Source of the DNA: Actinomycetota bacterium
Lineage (GTDB): Bacteria > Actinomycetota > Acidimicrobiia > Acidimicrobiales > Aldehydirespiratoraceae
DNA: 64,000 nucleotides
NCBI GenBank assembly: GCA_029979265.1
Contig: JAPOHW010000003.1
Coordinates: 116,987 to 180,986 of the forward strand
Reading direction: 5' to 3'
Below, piece by piece: positions 46,657 through 55,137 of the stretch (within the stretch, counting starts at the first letter, position 1; the number at the start of each line of letters is the position of its first letter). The notes under the pieces are model-generated. The model worked only from the letters and a program-made list of their open reading frames with translations. It was not told where the DNA came from and searched no databases. A program made the translations under genes and the position numbers.

Positions 46657-49092
46657 ATGTCTCGACAACTCGAATTCGACGGTGGGTTCGCCCGCGAAGT
46701 CGTTGAGGTTCCGGTCGCCGACGAGATGAGCGAGAGCTTCCTCGCCTACTCACTCTCGGTCATCACCAGCCGCGCCATCCCCGATGTCCGCGACGGTCTC
46801 AAGCCGGTCCAGCGGCGCATCCTGTGGTCGATGCTCCAGATGGGCATTCGGCCGGGAACCCCGTTCCGCAAGTCGGCACGCATCGTGGGCGACACGATGG
46901 GGCGCTATCACCCGCACGGTGATGCTGCGATCTACGACACCTTGGTTCGGATGGGCCAGGACTTTTCCCGGATGGTGCCGTTCGTCGATCCCCAGGGCAA
47001 CTTCGGTTCGCTCGACGATCCGCCGGCAGCCGCTCGCTACACCGAGTGTCGCCTTGCTGAGCCGGCGATGGACATGGTCCGTGAACTCGACGAGGACACG
47101 GTCGATTTCCGTCCGACCTACGACGGCGAAGGTGACGAACCGAGCGTGTTGCCGGCTGCTCTTCCCAACATCTTGGTCAACGGAACGAGCGGTATCGCAG
47201 TGGGCATGGCGACCAACATGGCGCCCCACAATCTGCGTGAGGTCGAGAAGGCCATCGAGTTGGTGATGAAGAAGCGTCGGCCGAAGCCGACCGTCGACGA
47301 ACTGATGGCGGTCTTGCCGGGGCCCGATTTTCCGTCCGGTGGGATCGTGGTCGACGACGGCCTGCGAGAGGCCTACGAGACCGGGCGTGGCACGTTTCGC
47401 ATCCGGGCCAGGGCTCATGTCGAGCAGACGTCGCGTACCCGGCAGTCGATCATCGTCACCGAGTTGCCCTACCTCGTCGGACCCGAACGGGTGATCGCCA
47501 AGGTCCAAGAGCTGGCGAACAACGGCAAGCTCGTCGGGATCGAAGGGATCGCCGACCTGAGCGACATCAACGGTCTCACGATCCAGATCGATGTGAAGCC
47601 GGCGGTCAATCCGCAGGCGGTCTTGCAGGAGCTCTATCGACTCACTCCCCTCGAGGAATCGTTCGGCATCAACAATGTGGTGCTGGTCGACGGCGTCCCC
47701 ACCACCCTCGGTGTCTACGATCTGTGTCGCTACTACATCGAGCATCGCCTCGAGGTCATCGTCCGACGCACTCGGTTCCGCCTCGAAAAGGCACGGGATC
47801 GGCTGCACATCCTCGAAGGCCTTCTGATTGCGCTGGATGCAATCGACGAGGTGGTGGCCATCATTCGTGGTTCGAACGATGCCGGTGTTGCGCGCGACCG
47901 GCTGATGGAACGGTTCGACCTGTCGGCCGTCCAGGCGACCCACATTCTCGACATGCCGCTGCGACGCCTCACTGCGCTCGCCAAACTCGAACTCGAGGAG
48001 GAGGCGGCGGGGCTGCGAACCGACATCGCCGAATACGAGCGAGTGCTCGACAGCGAGGACCGCCGACGCACCCTCGTGTTGAAGGAACTCGGCGAGCTCG
48101 TCGAGAAACACGGTCGCGATCGCAGAGCCGAGATCATCAGCGCCGACGACATTCCCGTCTTCGAGGCGCCGAACGTGTCCGAGTCCTCGTTCGATCCCGA
48201 CACCGACGAGCCCTGCGTCGTCACGTTGTCGACCTCGGGCAATCTTGGACGGGTACCTGCCGAGGGAGCGAAGAAAGGTGTGGCCGGGCGTCATGACCTT
48301 CTCGCCTGTGCCGTGGTGACATCCACCAGATCACCGATCGCAGCCGTGACCTCCGAGGGCCGGGCATTCATGCTCCACGCCGGAGAGGCAGCCGACGCCG
48401 GAGGTCGGACGCGCGGGAATCCCGTGGCCCAACAACTCGGGCTCAACAAAGGTGAGGACGTGCTTGCGCTCGTGACCCCAGGCGAGGAACACCTGGTTCT
48501 CGTCACCGCCCACGGGGTTGCGAAACAGGTCTCTGCCGAGGAAGTACTCGGCACCAAGTCGGGAAAAGCGGTGATCTCGTTGCGGGGTGACGATCGTGTT
48601 GTTGCTGCATTTCGGGCTCCCACCGGTGTCGACATCATGGTGGTCGCCTCTGACGGTCAGGCTCTTCGCATGCCGCTGGAATCGGTGTCCGTTCAGGGAC
48701 GGGGAGCGGGCGGGGTTGCCGGCCTCAAGCTCAAGGGTGACGCGGTCGTCGTCGGCGCCGGACCGCTGATCGGCGATGGCGTCGTGCTCACCGTCACCTC
48801 TGAGTCGGGAGCCAAGGCCACGCCGTATGACGAGTTCGAGTCGAAGGGACGAGGTGGCCAGGGCGTGCGGATCGCTCGGCTCGGCTCCGGTGAGACGATC
48901 ACGCGTGCATGGTTCGGTACCCTCGGCTCGATCGGCGGGGCAGGCGATCTGCTCGCCCAGATGGCCGACGACGCCGATCCCAAGAAGCTCGATCCCAACC
49001 CGATCCCATTCGAGCTCGAAGCCACGAAGCGTGATCTTGTGCCGACCAGGACGGAACGACAGGTCATGGTCTTGGGTCCGAATCGTTGGTGA
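46657..49092 (+). CDS. parC: DNA topoisomerase IV subunit A (ParC), second GyrA-like protein
   Basis: 811 residues. RAIPDVRDGLKPVQRRILW, the GRYHPHGDAAIYD helix, and active-site Y128 in AAARYTECRL, which forms the 5'-phosphotyrosine link. EESFGINNV and the coiled region follow, then a beta-pinwheel C-terminal domain from about residue 500. One pinwheel strand has KGRGGQG, close to the GyrA box (QRRGGKG), so wrapping activity like gyrase is possible. Overall sequence is nearer actinobacterial ParC than GyrA. No parE is adjacent. Start from TACGGT-N7. Confidence 0.88.
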   Translation: MSRQLEFDGGFAREVVEVPVADEMSESFLAYSLSVITSRAIPDVRDGLKPVQRRILWSMLQMGIRPGTPFRKSARIVGDTMGRYHPHGDAAIYDTLVRMGQDFSRMVPFVDPQGNFGSLDDPPAAARYTECRLAEPAMDMVRELDEDTVDFRPTYDGEGDEPSVLPAALPNILVNGTSGIAVGMATNMAPHNLREVEKAIELVMKKRRPKPTVDELMAVLPGPDFPSGGIVVDDGLREAYETGRGTFRIRARAHVEQTSRTRQSIIVTELPYLVGPERVIAKVQELANNGKLVGIEGIADLSDINGLTIQIDVKPAVNPQAVLQELYRLTPLEESFGINNVVLVDGVPTTLGVYDLCRYYIEHRLEVIVRRTRFRLEKARDRLHILEGLLIALDAIDEVVAIIRGSNDAGVARDRLMERFDLSAVQATHILDMPLRRLTALAKLELEEEAAGLRTDIAEYERVLDSEDRRRTLVLKELGELVEKHGRDRRAEIISADDIPVFEAPNVSESSFDPDTDEPCVVTLSTSGNLGRVPAEGAKKGVAGRHDLLACAVVTSTRSPIAAVTSEGRAFMLHAGEAADAGGRTRGNPVAQQLGLNKGEDVLALVTPGEEHLVLVTAHGVAKQVSAEEVLGTKSGKAVISLRGDDRVVAAFRAPTGVDIMVVASDGQALRMPLESVSVQGRGAGGVAGLKLKGDAVVVGAGPLIGDGVVLTVTSESGAKATPYDEFESKGRGGQGVRIARLGSGETITRAWFGTLGSIGGAGDLLAQMADDADPKKLDPNPIPFELEATKRDLVPTRTERQVMVLGPNRW

Positions 49093-49184
49093 CCGCTCGA
49101 TGTGGTCGCTCAGGCCGACGCAGGGCCAGCTGCGCCACCGGTGCAGGTTGGTCTCGATCGCGCCGAAAGGGTGATACTCCTTCG

Positions 49185-50264
49185 ATGCGAACCGAACTCG
49201 ACCACGATCAACTGCTTCTCACAGTCCTGAATCTGTTCAAGGCCAAAGAGGGCGAGGTCATCAGCCAGATCATCCACATCGGGAACCGACTTGGTCTGTT
49301 CGCAGCGCTCGACCGACAGGGTGAGGCGACGTCCGGCGGGCTGGCCGATGCAACGGGCTACCACGAGCGATGGGTCCGTGAATGGCTCTTTGCGATGAGT
49401 GCGCAGGGTCTGCTCGACCACGAGGACGGGGTGTTCGCACTCACCCCCGAGGCCCGGTTCACACTGGTCGATGAGGACTCCCCGCGATATGCCGCCGGGG
49501 TGTTCGGCCCACCGATCACGCACCACGAGATCGACCGAACGATCGAGGCGTTCACCACCGGCATCGGGATGACCTGGGGCGAGCACGGTGCCGAGACATG
49601 CCACTTTCAGGCGGCGATGGGTGCAGGTGGCCAGCGGCACTACCTGGTGCCGGTGATCCTCGACTCGATCGATGGCATGTCCGACCGGATGACGAAGGGG
49701 GTGACCATCGTCGACATCGGATGCGGAGCGGGCGTCGCCGCCGAGGTGATCGCCGAGGCCTACCCCAACAGCAGGGTGATCGGCGTGGACCCGTCCGAGC
49801 ACGCGATGGAAGCCGCTGCAGCGCGGGGTCGAGCAGCAGGGTTGTCGAATCTCGAGTTTCGGACCGGGTCGTTCGACTCGCTCGACGATCTGCGAGACGA
49901 GGGGATCGTCGTCGATCTCTTGCTGACACTCGATGTCATCCACGATCTGCCGCGGCCCGGAGCGGCGGTGCGCTCGGCGAGGTCGTGCCTCGCCGACGAC
50001 GGGGTCTGGTTGGTGGCCGACATTCGGGCTGCCGGGCCGCTCGAGGACAACCGGAACATGCCGATGCTGCCGCTGATGTACGGCATGTCGATCCTCTACT
50101 GCATGTCGTCGGCGATGTCGGAGCCCGGAGGGGCTGGCCTGGGCACGATGGGACTCACGCCGGAGGTCTTGCGCGAGATGGCCGACGCCGCTGGATTCGC
50201 AAGCTTCGACACACGCGAATTCGACGCCGACATGATGAACCGGTACTACGAGCTTCGTCCCTGA
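49185..50264 (+). CDS. SAM-dependent methyltransferase with N-terminal winged-helix domain
   Basis: 359 residues. A dimerisation/winged-helix part (about 25-100: IIHIGNRLGLFAALDRQGEATSGGLADATG) precedes a class I methyltransferase core with TIVDIGCGAGVAAEVIAEAYP and VDLLLTLDVIHDL. Same layout as O-methyltransferases of the rhodoquinone/secondary metabolite type (UbiG-like with wHTH). Substrate unknown. GATACT 6 nt before the ATG is a weak leaderless candidate. Its 3' end overlaps the convergent helicase gene by 19 bp. Confidence 0.82.
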   Translation: MRTELDHDQLLLTVLNLFKAKEGEVISQIIHIGNRLGLFAALDRQGEATSGGLADATGYHERWVREWLFAMSAQGLLDHEDGVFALTPEARFTLVDEDSPRYAAGVFGPPITHHEIDRTIEAFTTGIGMTWGEHGAETCHFQAAMGAGGQRHYLVPVILDSIDGMSDRMTKGVTIVDIGCGAGVAAEVIAEAYPNSRVIGVDPSEHAMEAAAARGRAAGLSNLEFRTGSFDSLDDLRDEGIVVDLLLTLDVIHDLPRPGAAVRSARSCLADDGVWLVADIRAAGPLEDNRNMPMLPLMYGMSILYCMSSAMSEPGGAGLGTMGLTPEVLREMADAAGFASFDTREFDADMMNRYYELRP

Positions 50265-51763
50265 CGGCGGTTCGGTGGCGGCCCTCCCCGTCGTTTGCCG
50301 CCGGACGTGCTGCGTCGCTTGTGGCTCGAGGTGGACGGGCGCCCGTCGGTGCGGGTGTCACCGGAACCGTGGCGCTTCGCCTTGGCGGTGTTCTTGGCGC
50401 CGCCATTGCCGCTGCGGTTCTTGGCGCTGCCGTTGCCGTTGCGGTTCTTGGCGCCGGGCTTGGCCCCGCTCTTCGACTTTGACTTCGAGCGGGTTCGGGC
50501 CGACGCAGCACCGCTGGGCTTGGGGCCACCGGGCTTTCGTTGGCGAGCATTCGTCGGACGACGGTCTCGGTTGCGGTCGGCGCCGGTTGGGGATGCCTCG
50601 GGGTCGCCGCCCAGTGCCTCCGGTTCGAATTCGAGGCCCGGTGGTTCGGTCATCTCCTGAGGGAGGTCGAGGCGTCGCATCATTGCCTTCACGGCCTTTG
50701 TCTGCGACGGGTCGACGAACGACACGACGACTCCTCGGGCACCGGCCCGAGCGGTTCGGCCCGATCGGTGGACGTACGCCGAATCTTCGTCGACCGGATC
50801 GAAGTGAACGACACATTCCACGGCATCGACGTGGATTCCGCGGGCAGCGACGTCGGTTGCGACGAGGGCATGGGCTTTCCCGGTTGCGAAGTCGTCGAGC
50901 GCACGCTGACGTTGCGCCTGTGACCGGTTGCCGTGGATCGGTACGGCTTTGACACCGGAGTTCGTGAGTTGGCGGGCGGCCCGATCGGCGCCGTGACGGG
51001 TGCGGGTGAACACGATGGTGCGTCCGAACGTGGCGACGACCGAGGCACAGAGCCGAATACGTTCGGCGCGAGGGAGCATCCAGAAATGGTGCTCCATCTT
51101 GGTCAGATCGGGCGTTGCCTCTCCTACTTCGTGTCGGACGGGGTCGTGCTGATAGGCGCGGGTGATCTTTGCGACTTCTCCGTCGAGGGTGGCCGAATAC
51201 AGCACGGTTTGTCGGCTCGGGTCGGTTTGGTCGAGGAGCCTGCGCACCGCAGGCAGGAACCCCATGTCGGCCATACGGTCGGCCTCATCGACCACGACGT
51301 TGTTCACCTCGGCGAGCGACACGACGCGTTGCTGGATCAGGTCTTCCAAGCGTCCCGGTGTGGCGACGAGAAGGTCGACACCCTTGCTGAGACGGTCGAT
51401 CTGGGGCTTGAGACCAACCCCGCCGTACACGGCGAGAATCGTGCGGTCGACGGCGTGAGCGAGGGGGGAGAGCTCGTCGGCGATCTGGGCGGCGAGCTCT
51501 CGGGTCGGCGCGAGAACGAGGGCAGTCGGCCGTTTTTTGCGAGCGGGGCCAGTGGCATGGCACGCCGCAACGAGCGGTATGCCGAATGCGAGCGTCTTGC
51601 CCGACCCGGTGGGTGCGCGGCCGATCACGTCCTTGCCGGCGAGCAGATCGGGGATCGTCTCGGCCTGGATGGGGAAGGGCTGGCGGATGCGGGCCTGTTC
51701 GAGTGCTGCGACGATCGCCGCCGGCACGCCGAGCTCGGCGAACGACGTCGTGCGAGTCACCAC
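50246..51763 (-). CDS. DEAD-box RNA helicase with basic repeat tail
   Basis: 505 residues. Q motif near PIQAETIPDLL, Walker A APTGSGKT, PTRELA, VDEADR (the DEAD box), SAT, ATDVAARGIHVD and HRSGRTARAG, in normal order up to about residue 370. The remaining 130 or so residues are a disordered basic tail rich in K, R, N, G and S, including KSKSKS and a tandem AKNRxGNGx repeat, expected to bind RNA. Probable role in ribosome assembly or cold-stress RNA unwinding (CsdA/RhlE group). Two adjacent GTG codons compete for the start. Confidence 0.92.
   Translation of the reverse strand: MVTRTTSFAELGVPAAIVAALEQARIRQPFPIQAETIPDLLAGKDVIGRAPTGSGKTLAFGIPLVAACHATGPARKKRPTALVLAPTRELAAQIADELSPLAHAVDRTILAVYGGVGLKPQIDRLSKGVDLLVATPGRLEDLIQQRVVSLAEVNNVVVDEADRMADMGFLPAVRRLLDQTDPSRQTVLYSATLDGEVAKITRAYQHDPVRHEVGEATPDLTKMEHHFWMLPRAERIRLCASVVATFGRTIVFTRTRHGADRAARQLTNSGVKAVPIHGNRSQAQRQRALDDFATGKAHALVATDVAARGIHVDAVECVVHFDPVDEDSAYVHRSGRTARAGARGVVVSFVDPSQTKAVKAMMRRLDLPQEMTEPPGLEFEPEALGGDPEASPTGADRNRDRRPTNARQRKPGGPKPSGAASARTRSKSKSKSGAKPGAKNRNGNGSAKNRSGNGGAKNTAKAKRHGSGDTRTDGRPSTSSHKRRSTSGGKRRGGPPPNRRQGRSS
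50391..50454 (-). repeat. 27-bp tandem repeat inside the helicase tail
   Basis: TTCTTGGCGC recurs at 50391, 50418 and 50445, giving a strict 27-bp period over about 2.4 copies. Each unit encodes nine residues, AKN-R-(N/S)-GNG-(S/G). The repeat is in frame, so changes in copy number would alter tail length without frameshift. Confidence 0.8.
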
Positions 51764-51815
51764 CGCAGGCTAGCGGGGCCGCCCGACGCCGAAGCAGATC
51801 CGAGGAGCGTTCGGC

Positions 51816-52226
51816 TCAGTCGTCCCCGTCGACAGCGTCTCGATCGAGCCGCATCGCAGCGCTGTTCATGCAATATCGCTGGCCCGTGGGCGCAGGGCCG
51901 TCGGGGAATCGATGACCAAGATGTGCATCGCAGTTGGCACAGACCGCTTCTTCGCGAGTCATGCCGTGGGAATGATCGGTGCGGATCTCGACGACGTCGG
52001 GACCGACGGTGTCGAAGAACGACGGCCAACCCGATCCGGACTCGAACTTGGTGTCGCTCGTGAAGAGCGCAGTGTCACACACGACACACCGGTAGGTGCC
52101 GTCGTCGTGGCAGTCCCAGTACTCGCCCGTGAACGCACGTTCGGTCCCGGCCTGTTGAGTCACGGCGTATTGCTCGGCCGTGAGGCGGGCACGAAGTTCC
52201 GCATCGTCGAAGCTGACATCGCTCAT
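51816..52226 (-). CDS. msrB: Peptide-methionine (R)-S-oxide reductase
   Basis: 136 residues. Two zinc CxxC pairs (RCVVC and VCANC), FESGSGWPSFFD, GHRFPDGP and the catalytic cysteine in RYCMNSAAM. Repairs oxidised methionine in proteins. The ATG at 52226 is chosen because AGGAG lies 7 nt upstream on the minus strand; a longer form would start before it. Divergent from recA. Confidence 0.95.
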   Translation of the reverse strand: MSDVSFDDAELRARLTAEQYAVTQQAGTERAFTGEYWDCHDDGTYRCVVCDTALFTSDTKFESGSGWPSFFDTVGPDVVEIRTDHSHGMTREEAVCANCDAHLGHRFPDGPAPTGQRYCMNSAAMRLDRDAVDGDD

Positions 52227-52308
52227 GGATCGACTCCTGTTCTCGTTCATACGAAGGCGGGTACATGGAGAAGTGTCTCAGGTTTCGTGAGCTCCTGCAC
52301 AGAGGTGC

Positions 52309-52337
52309 TTGACCGAACAGTTGTTCGGAATTACGTT
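52309..52337 (+). promoter_or_regulatory. recA promoter with LexA box between -35 and -10
   Basis: TTGACC (52309-52314), 17-nt spacer, TACGTT (52332-52337). The spacer contains a perfect SOS box, CGAAC-AGTT-GTTCG at 52314-52327, so LexA binding would block RNA polymerase directly. The leader to the recA start is about 145 nt and contains the second promoter-like motif described separately. Confidence 0.75.
52314..52327. promoter_or_regulatory. LexA (SOS) box upstream of recA
   Basis: CGAACAGTTGTTCG, an exact CGAAC-N4-GTTCG palindrome as used by Gram-positive and actinobacterial LexA. lexA itself is at 62181-62810 in this window, with the same sequence type in its own promoter. Confidence 0.88.
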
Positions 52338-52383
52338 ACTGTCATTCGTTCGCACCGCTGTCGAAGGCGACCTGTCGCAGCCA

Positions 52384-52406
52384 GTGTCACACCCCCTTCG
52401 TAGGTT
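52384..52406 (+). promoter_or_regulatory. Candidate second, LexA-independent recA promoter
   Basis: GTGTCA (52384-52389), 11 nt (CACCCCCTTCG), TAGGTT (52401-52406). The layout resembles the PafBC-dependent damage promoter of mycobacterial recA (TGTC-type upstream element a short distance from a TAnnnT -10). A degenerate copy GTATCACACCCC lies at 52414-52425. The same element precedes the LysM gene. Confidence 0.45.
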
Positions 52407-52475
52407 CGAGCCCGTATCACACCCCTCAACCAAAACTCACCTCTGCAAAGAGGCCCGGAACATCCGGGTGACGAC

Positions 52476-52480
52476 AGGAG
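52476..52480 (+). promoter_or_regulatory. Shine-Dalgarno of recA
   Basis: AGGAG 6 nt before the GTG at 52487, which fixes the recA start and the end of a leader mRNA. Confidence 0.65.
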
Positions 52481-52486
52481 CGAACA

Positions 52487-53563
52487 GTGGAAGCAGACCG
52501 CGGCAAGGCACTCGATGTAGCACTCGGCCAGATCGAGAAGCAGTTCGGCAAGGGTTCGGTCATGAAGATGGGCGACAAGACCACGATGGCGATCGAGTCG
52601 ATTCCTACCGGCGCACTCGCTCTCGATCTTGCGCTCGGTATCGGTGGTCTCCCCCGAGGCCGCATCACTGAGATCTACGGCCCGGAATCCTCGGGCAAGA
52701 CCACCCTTGCGACCCATGTCGTCGCCGAGGCGCAGCGAAATGGCGGCATCTGCGCCTACATCGATGCCGAGCACGCCATGGATCCGGTCTACGCCAAGGC
52801 GATCGGTGTCGACATCGATGAACTGCTGATCTCCCAGCCCGACACTGGTGAGCAGGCGCTCGAGATCACCGACATGCTGATCCGCTCCGGCGCACTCGAC
52901 GTCGTTGTGATCGACTCGGTCGCTGCGCTCACGCCTCGTGCCGAGATCGAAGGAGAGATGGGCGATACCCATGTCGGCCTGCAGGCCCGTCTCATGTCGC
53001 AAGCGCTGCGCAAGCTCACCGGCAACCTCAACAAGTCCAAGACGATCTGCATCTTCATCAACCAGCTGCGCGAGAAGATCGGTGTCATGTTCGGTTCGCC
53101 GGAGACCACCCCAGGTGGTCGGGCGTTGAAGTTCTATTCGTCGGTTCGCCTCGACATCCGTCGGATCGAATCGATCAAGGACGGTGTCGAGGTTGTGGGG
53201 AACCGCACCCGGGTCAAGGTCGTGAAGAACAAAGTCAGCCCGCCCTTCAAGCAGGCCGAGTTCGACATCATGTACGGCACCGGCATCTCCCGTGAGGGCT
53301 CGGTCCTCGACCTCTCGGTCGATGAAGGCATCGTCAAGAAGTCAGGTGCTTGGTACACCTACGACGGAGAGCAACTCGGTCAGGGCCGGGAAAACGCAAA
53401 GAAGTACCTCACCGAGAACCCCGAAGTCATGGTCGAGATCTCCGATCGGGTTTGGAAAGCCGTCATGCCCGAAGAAGAGCTGGTCGATGTGGCCGACGGT
53501 GAAGGTGAAGAGGGCGAAGAGTTCTCCGACGCCGACGACATGCCGATCGCACTCGACGACTGA
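52487..53563 (+). CDS. recA: RecA recombinase
   Basis: 358 residues. Walker A GPESSGKT at 65-72, the [17 protein letters not shown] segment, Walker B region [18 protein letters not shown], loop L1/L2 stretches and the acidic C-terminal tail ([13 protein letters not shown]). Forms filaments on ssDNA, drives strand exchange and triggers LexA self-cleavage. No intein. Unlike many actinobacteria, recX does not follow: miaB starts 56 bp downstream. Promoter carries a perfect SOS box. Confidence 0.98.
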   Translation: MEADRGKALDVALGQIEKQFGKGSVMKMGDKTTMAIESIPTGALALDLALGIGGLPRGRITEIYGPESSGKTTLATHVVAEAQRNGGICAYIDAEHAMDPVYAKAIGVDIDELLISQPDTGEQALEITDMLIRSGALDVVVIDSVAALTPRAEIEGEMGDTHVGLQARLMSQALRKLTGNLNKSKTICIFINQLREKIGVMFGSPETTPGGRALKFYSSVRLDIRRIESIKDGVEVVGNRTRVKVVKNKVSPPFKQAEFDIMYGTGISREGSVLDLSVDEGIVKKSGAWYTYDGEQLGQGRENAKKYLTENPEVMVEISDRVWKAVMPEEELVDVADGEGEEGEEFSDADDMPIALDD

Positions 53564-53606
53564 CGCCACGCAAGCACCAGCAAGATGGCGTGTGCTTGCA
53601 TGTCGC

Positions 53607-53612
53607 TAGCAT
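53607..53612 (+). promoter_or_regulatory. Leaderless -10 box (TAGCAT) of miaB
   Basis: TAGCAT, 7 nt, GTG at 53620. Suggests miaB can be transcribed independently of recA. Confidence 0.45.
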
Positions 53613-53619
53613 CTGAGGT

Positions 53620-55122
53620 GTGAGCGAGTCTCGGACCTATCTGGTCAAGACCTTCGGGTGTCAAATGAACGAGCACGACTCGGAGCGAATCTCCGGCCTG
53701 CTCGAAGCCGATGGTCTCGTCCGTGTCGACGCCGAGGCCGATGCCGATGTGATTGTCCTCAACACGTGCTGCATCCGGGAAAACGCTGACAACAAGCTGT
53801 ACGGCGCACTGGGTCATCTCAAGGGGCTCAAAGAGCTGAAGCCGAGTCTGCAGATCGCTGTCGGGGGTTGTCTTGCCCAGAAGGATCGTGACTCGATCCG
53901 CGATCGGGCCGGTCATGTCGATGTCGTGTTCGGCACCCACAACGTCCATCGAGCGGTTGAGTTGCTCGATCATGCGGCTGTGCATGGTCCGATCGTCGAG
54001 ATTCTCGAGGCGGCTGCGCGCGATGATGCCGAAGCGTTTCCATCGGCACTGCCGACGGTTCGCGAGGTCGATCATGCCGGGTGGCTCACGATCCAGATCG
54101 GGTGCGACAACAGCTGCGCCTTTTGCATCGTGCCAGCGGTCCGAGGCCCCGAGATTTCTCGTCCGTTCGGTGAGCTTGTGACCGAGGCACGACAACTGGC
54201 TGCCGACGGGGTGAGTGAGATCACCCTCCTCGGCCAGAACGTCAACAGCTTTGGTCGGGATCTCACCCTCACCCGTCGGGCGGCGGTAGCACAGAACCTC
54301 CCTGCCGATGCACCCCCCGACCTCGGTGATGCATGGTGGTGCGGGGAACGGTGGACCGACGACCGGCGAGCGCGTCCGCTCTTCGGTGACCTCTTGCGAG
54401 CGGTCGGCGCAATCGATGGTGTGCATCGAGTCCGTTACACATCGCCGCATCCCAAAGACATGCGCACCGAAACCTTCGAGGCGATGGCAGCAACCCCAGA
54501 GGTCTGTGAACATCTCCACTTTCCGCTGCAGTCCGGAAGCGACACGGTGTTGGCGGCGATGCACCGCGGTTACACCGCCGAGCGATACCTCGAGAAGCTG
54601 CGCGAGGCGCGGGCCATGATCGAGGGACTCGCCGTGTCGACCGACATCATCGTTGGCTTCCCGGGAGAGACCGATGCCGACTTCGAGCGCACCCTCGAAG
54701 TCGCAGCAGCGGCGGAATATGACAGCGCCTTCACCTTCGTTTTCAGTCCTCGGCCCGGCACAGAAGCGGCCGATCTGCTCGACGCTGATCCATCGCTCGC
54801 CGTACCGCACGAGGTTGCCGTCGAGCGCTACGAGCGGCTGCGCACTGTGATCGAGCGGTCGTCGCTGAAGGCCAACATGAACCGCGTCGGGGAGGTCGAA
54901 GAGGTCACCGTCGAAGGACCGAGCAAGAAAGATCCAGCCGTGCTGACGGGCCGCACACGACGAAACACACTCGTGCACTTCGCCAGCCCGACCCCGATCA
55001 AAGCCGGTTCGTACGCCACGGTCGCCATCACCGAGGGCAAGACGAATCATCTCCTCGGTGACTTGATCGAGGTGACGGTGCCGGCGCGTCACCGAACACG
55101 CATTCCCGTCGCTGCCGGCTGA
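53620..55122 (+). CDS. miaB: tRNA-2-methylthio-N6-dimethylallyladenosine synthase
   Basis: 500 residues. Radical-SAM methylthiotransferase acting on i6A37 of tRNAs, downstream of MiaA. Cluster cysteines C14 (FGCQMNE), C50 and C84; radical-SAM C162, C166 and C169 in GCDNSCAFC. C-terminal TRAM domain. Oddity: between NSFGRDL (about 208) and LFGDLLRAVG (about 250) there is an insert of roughly 35 residues (RAAVAQNLPADAPPDLGD... with WW and a cysteine) that I do not expect from the compact actinobacterial form. Confidence 0.95.
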   Translation: MSESRTYLVKTFGCQMNEHDSERISGLLEADGLVRVDAEADADVIVLNTCCIRENADNKLYGALGHLKGLKELKPSLQIAVGGCLAQKDRDSIRDRAGHVDVVFGTHNVHRAVELLDHAAVHGPIVEILEAAARDDAEAFPSALPTVREVDHAGWLTIQIGCDNSCAFCIVPAVRGPEISRPFGELVTEARQLAADGVSEITLLGQNVNSFGRDLTLTRRAAVAQNLPADAPPDLGDAWWCGERWTDDRRARPLFGDLLRAVGAIDGVHRVRYTSPHPKDMRTETFEAMAATPEVCEHLHFPLQSGSDTVLAAMHRGYTAERYLEKLREARAMIEGLAVSTDIIVGFPGETDADFERTLEVAAAAEYDSAFTFVFSPRPGTEAADLLDADPSLAVPHEVAVERYERLRTVIERSSLKANMNRVGEVEEVTVEGPSKKDPAVLTGRTRRNTLVHFASPTPIKAGSYATVAITEGKTNHLLGDLIEVTVPARHRTRIPVAAG

Positions 55123-55137
55123 GCCAGCAGGTCGAGC

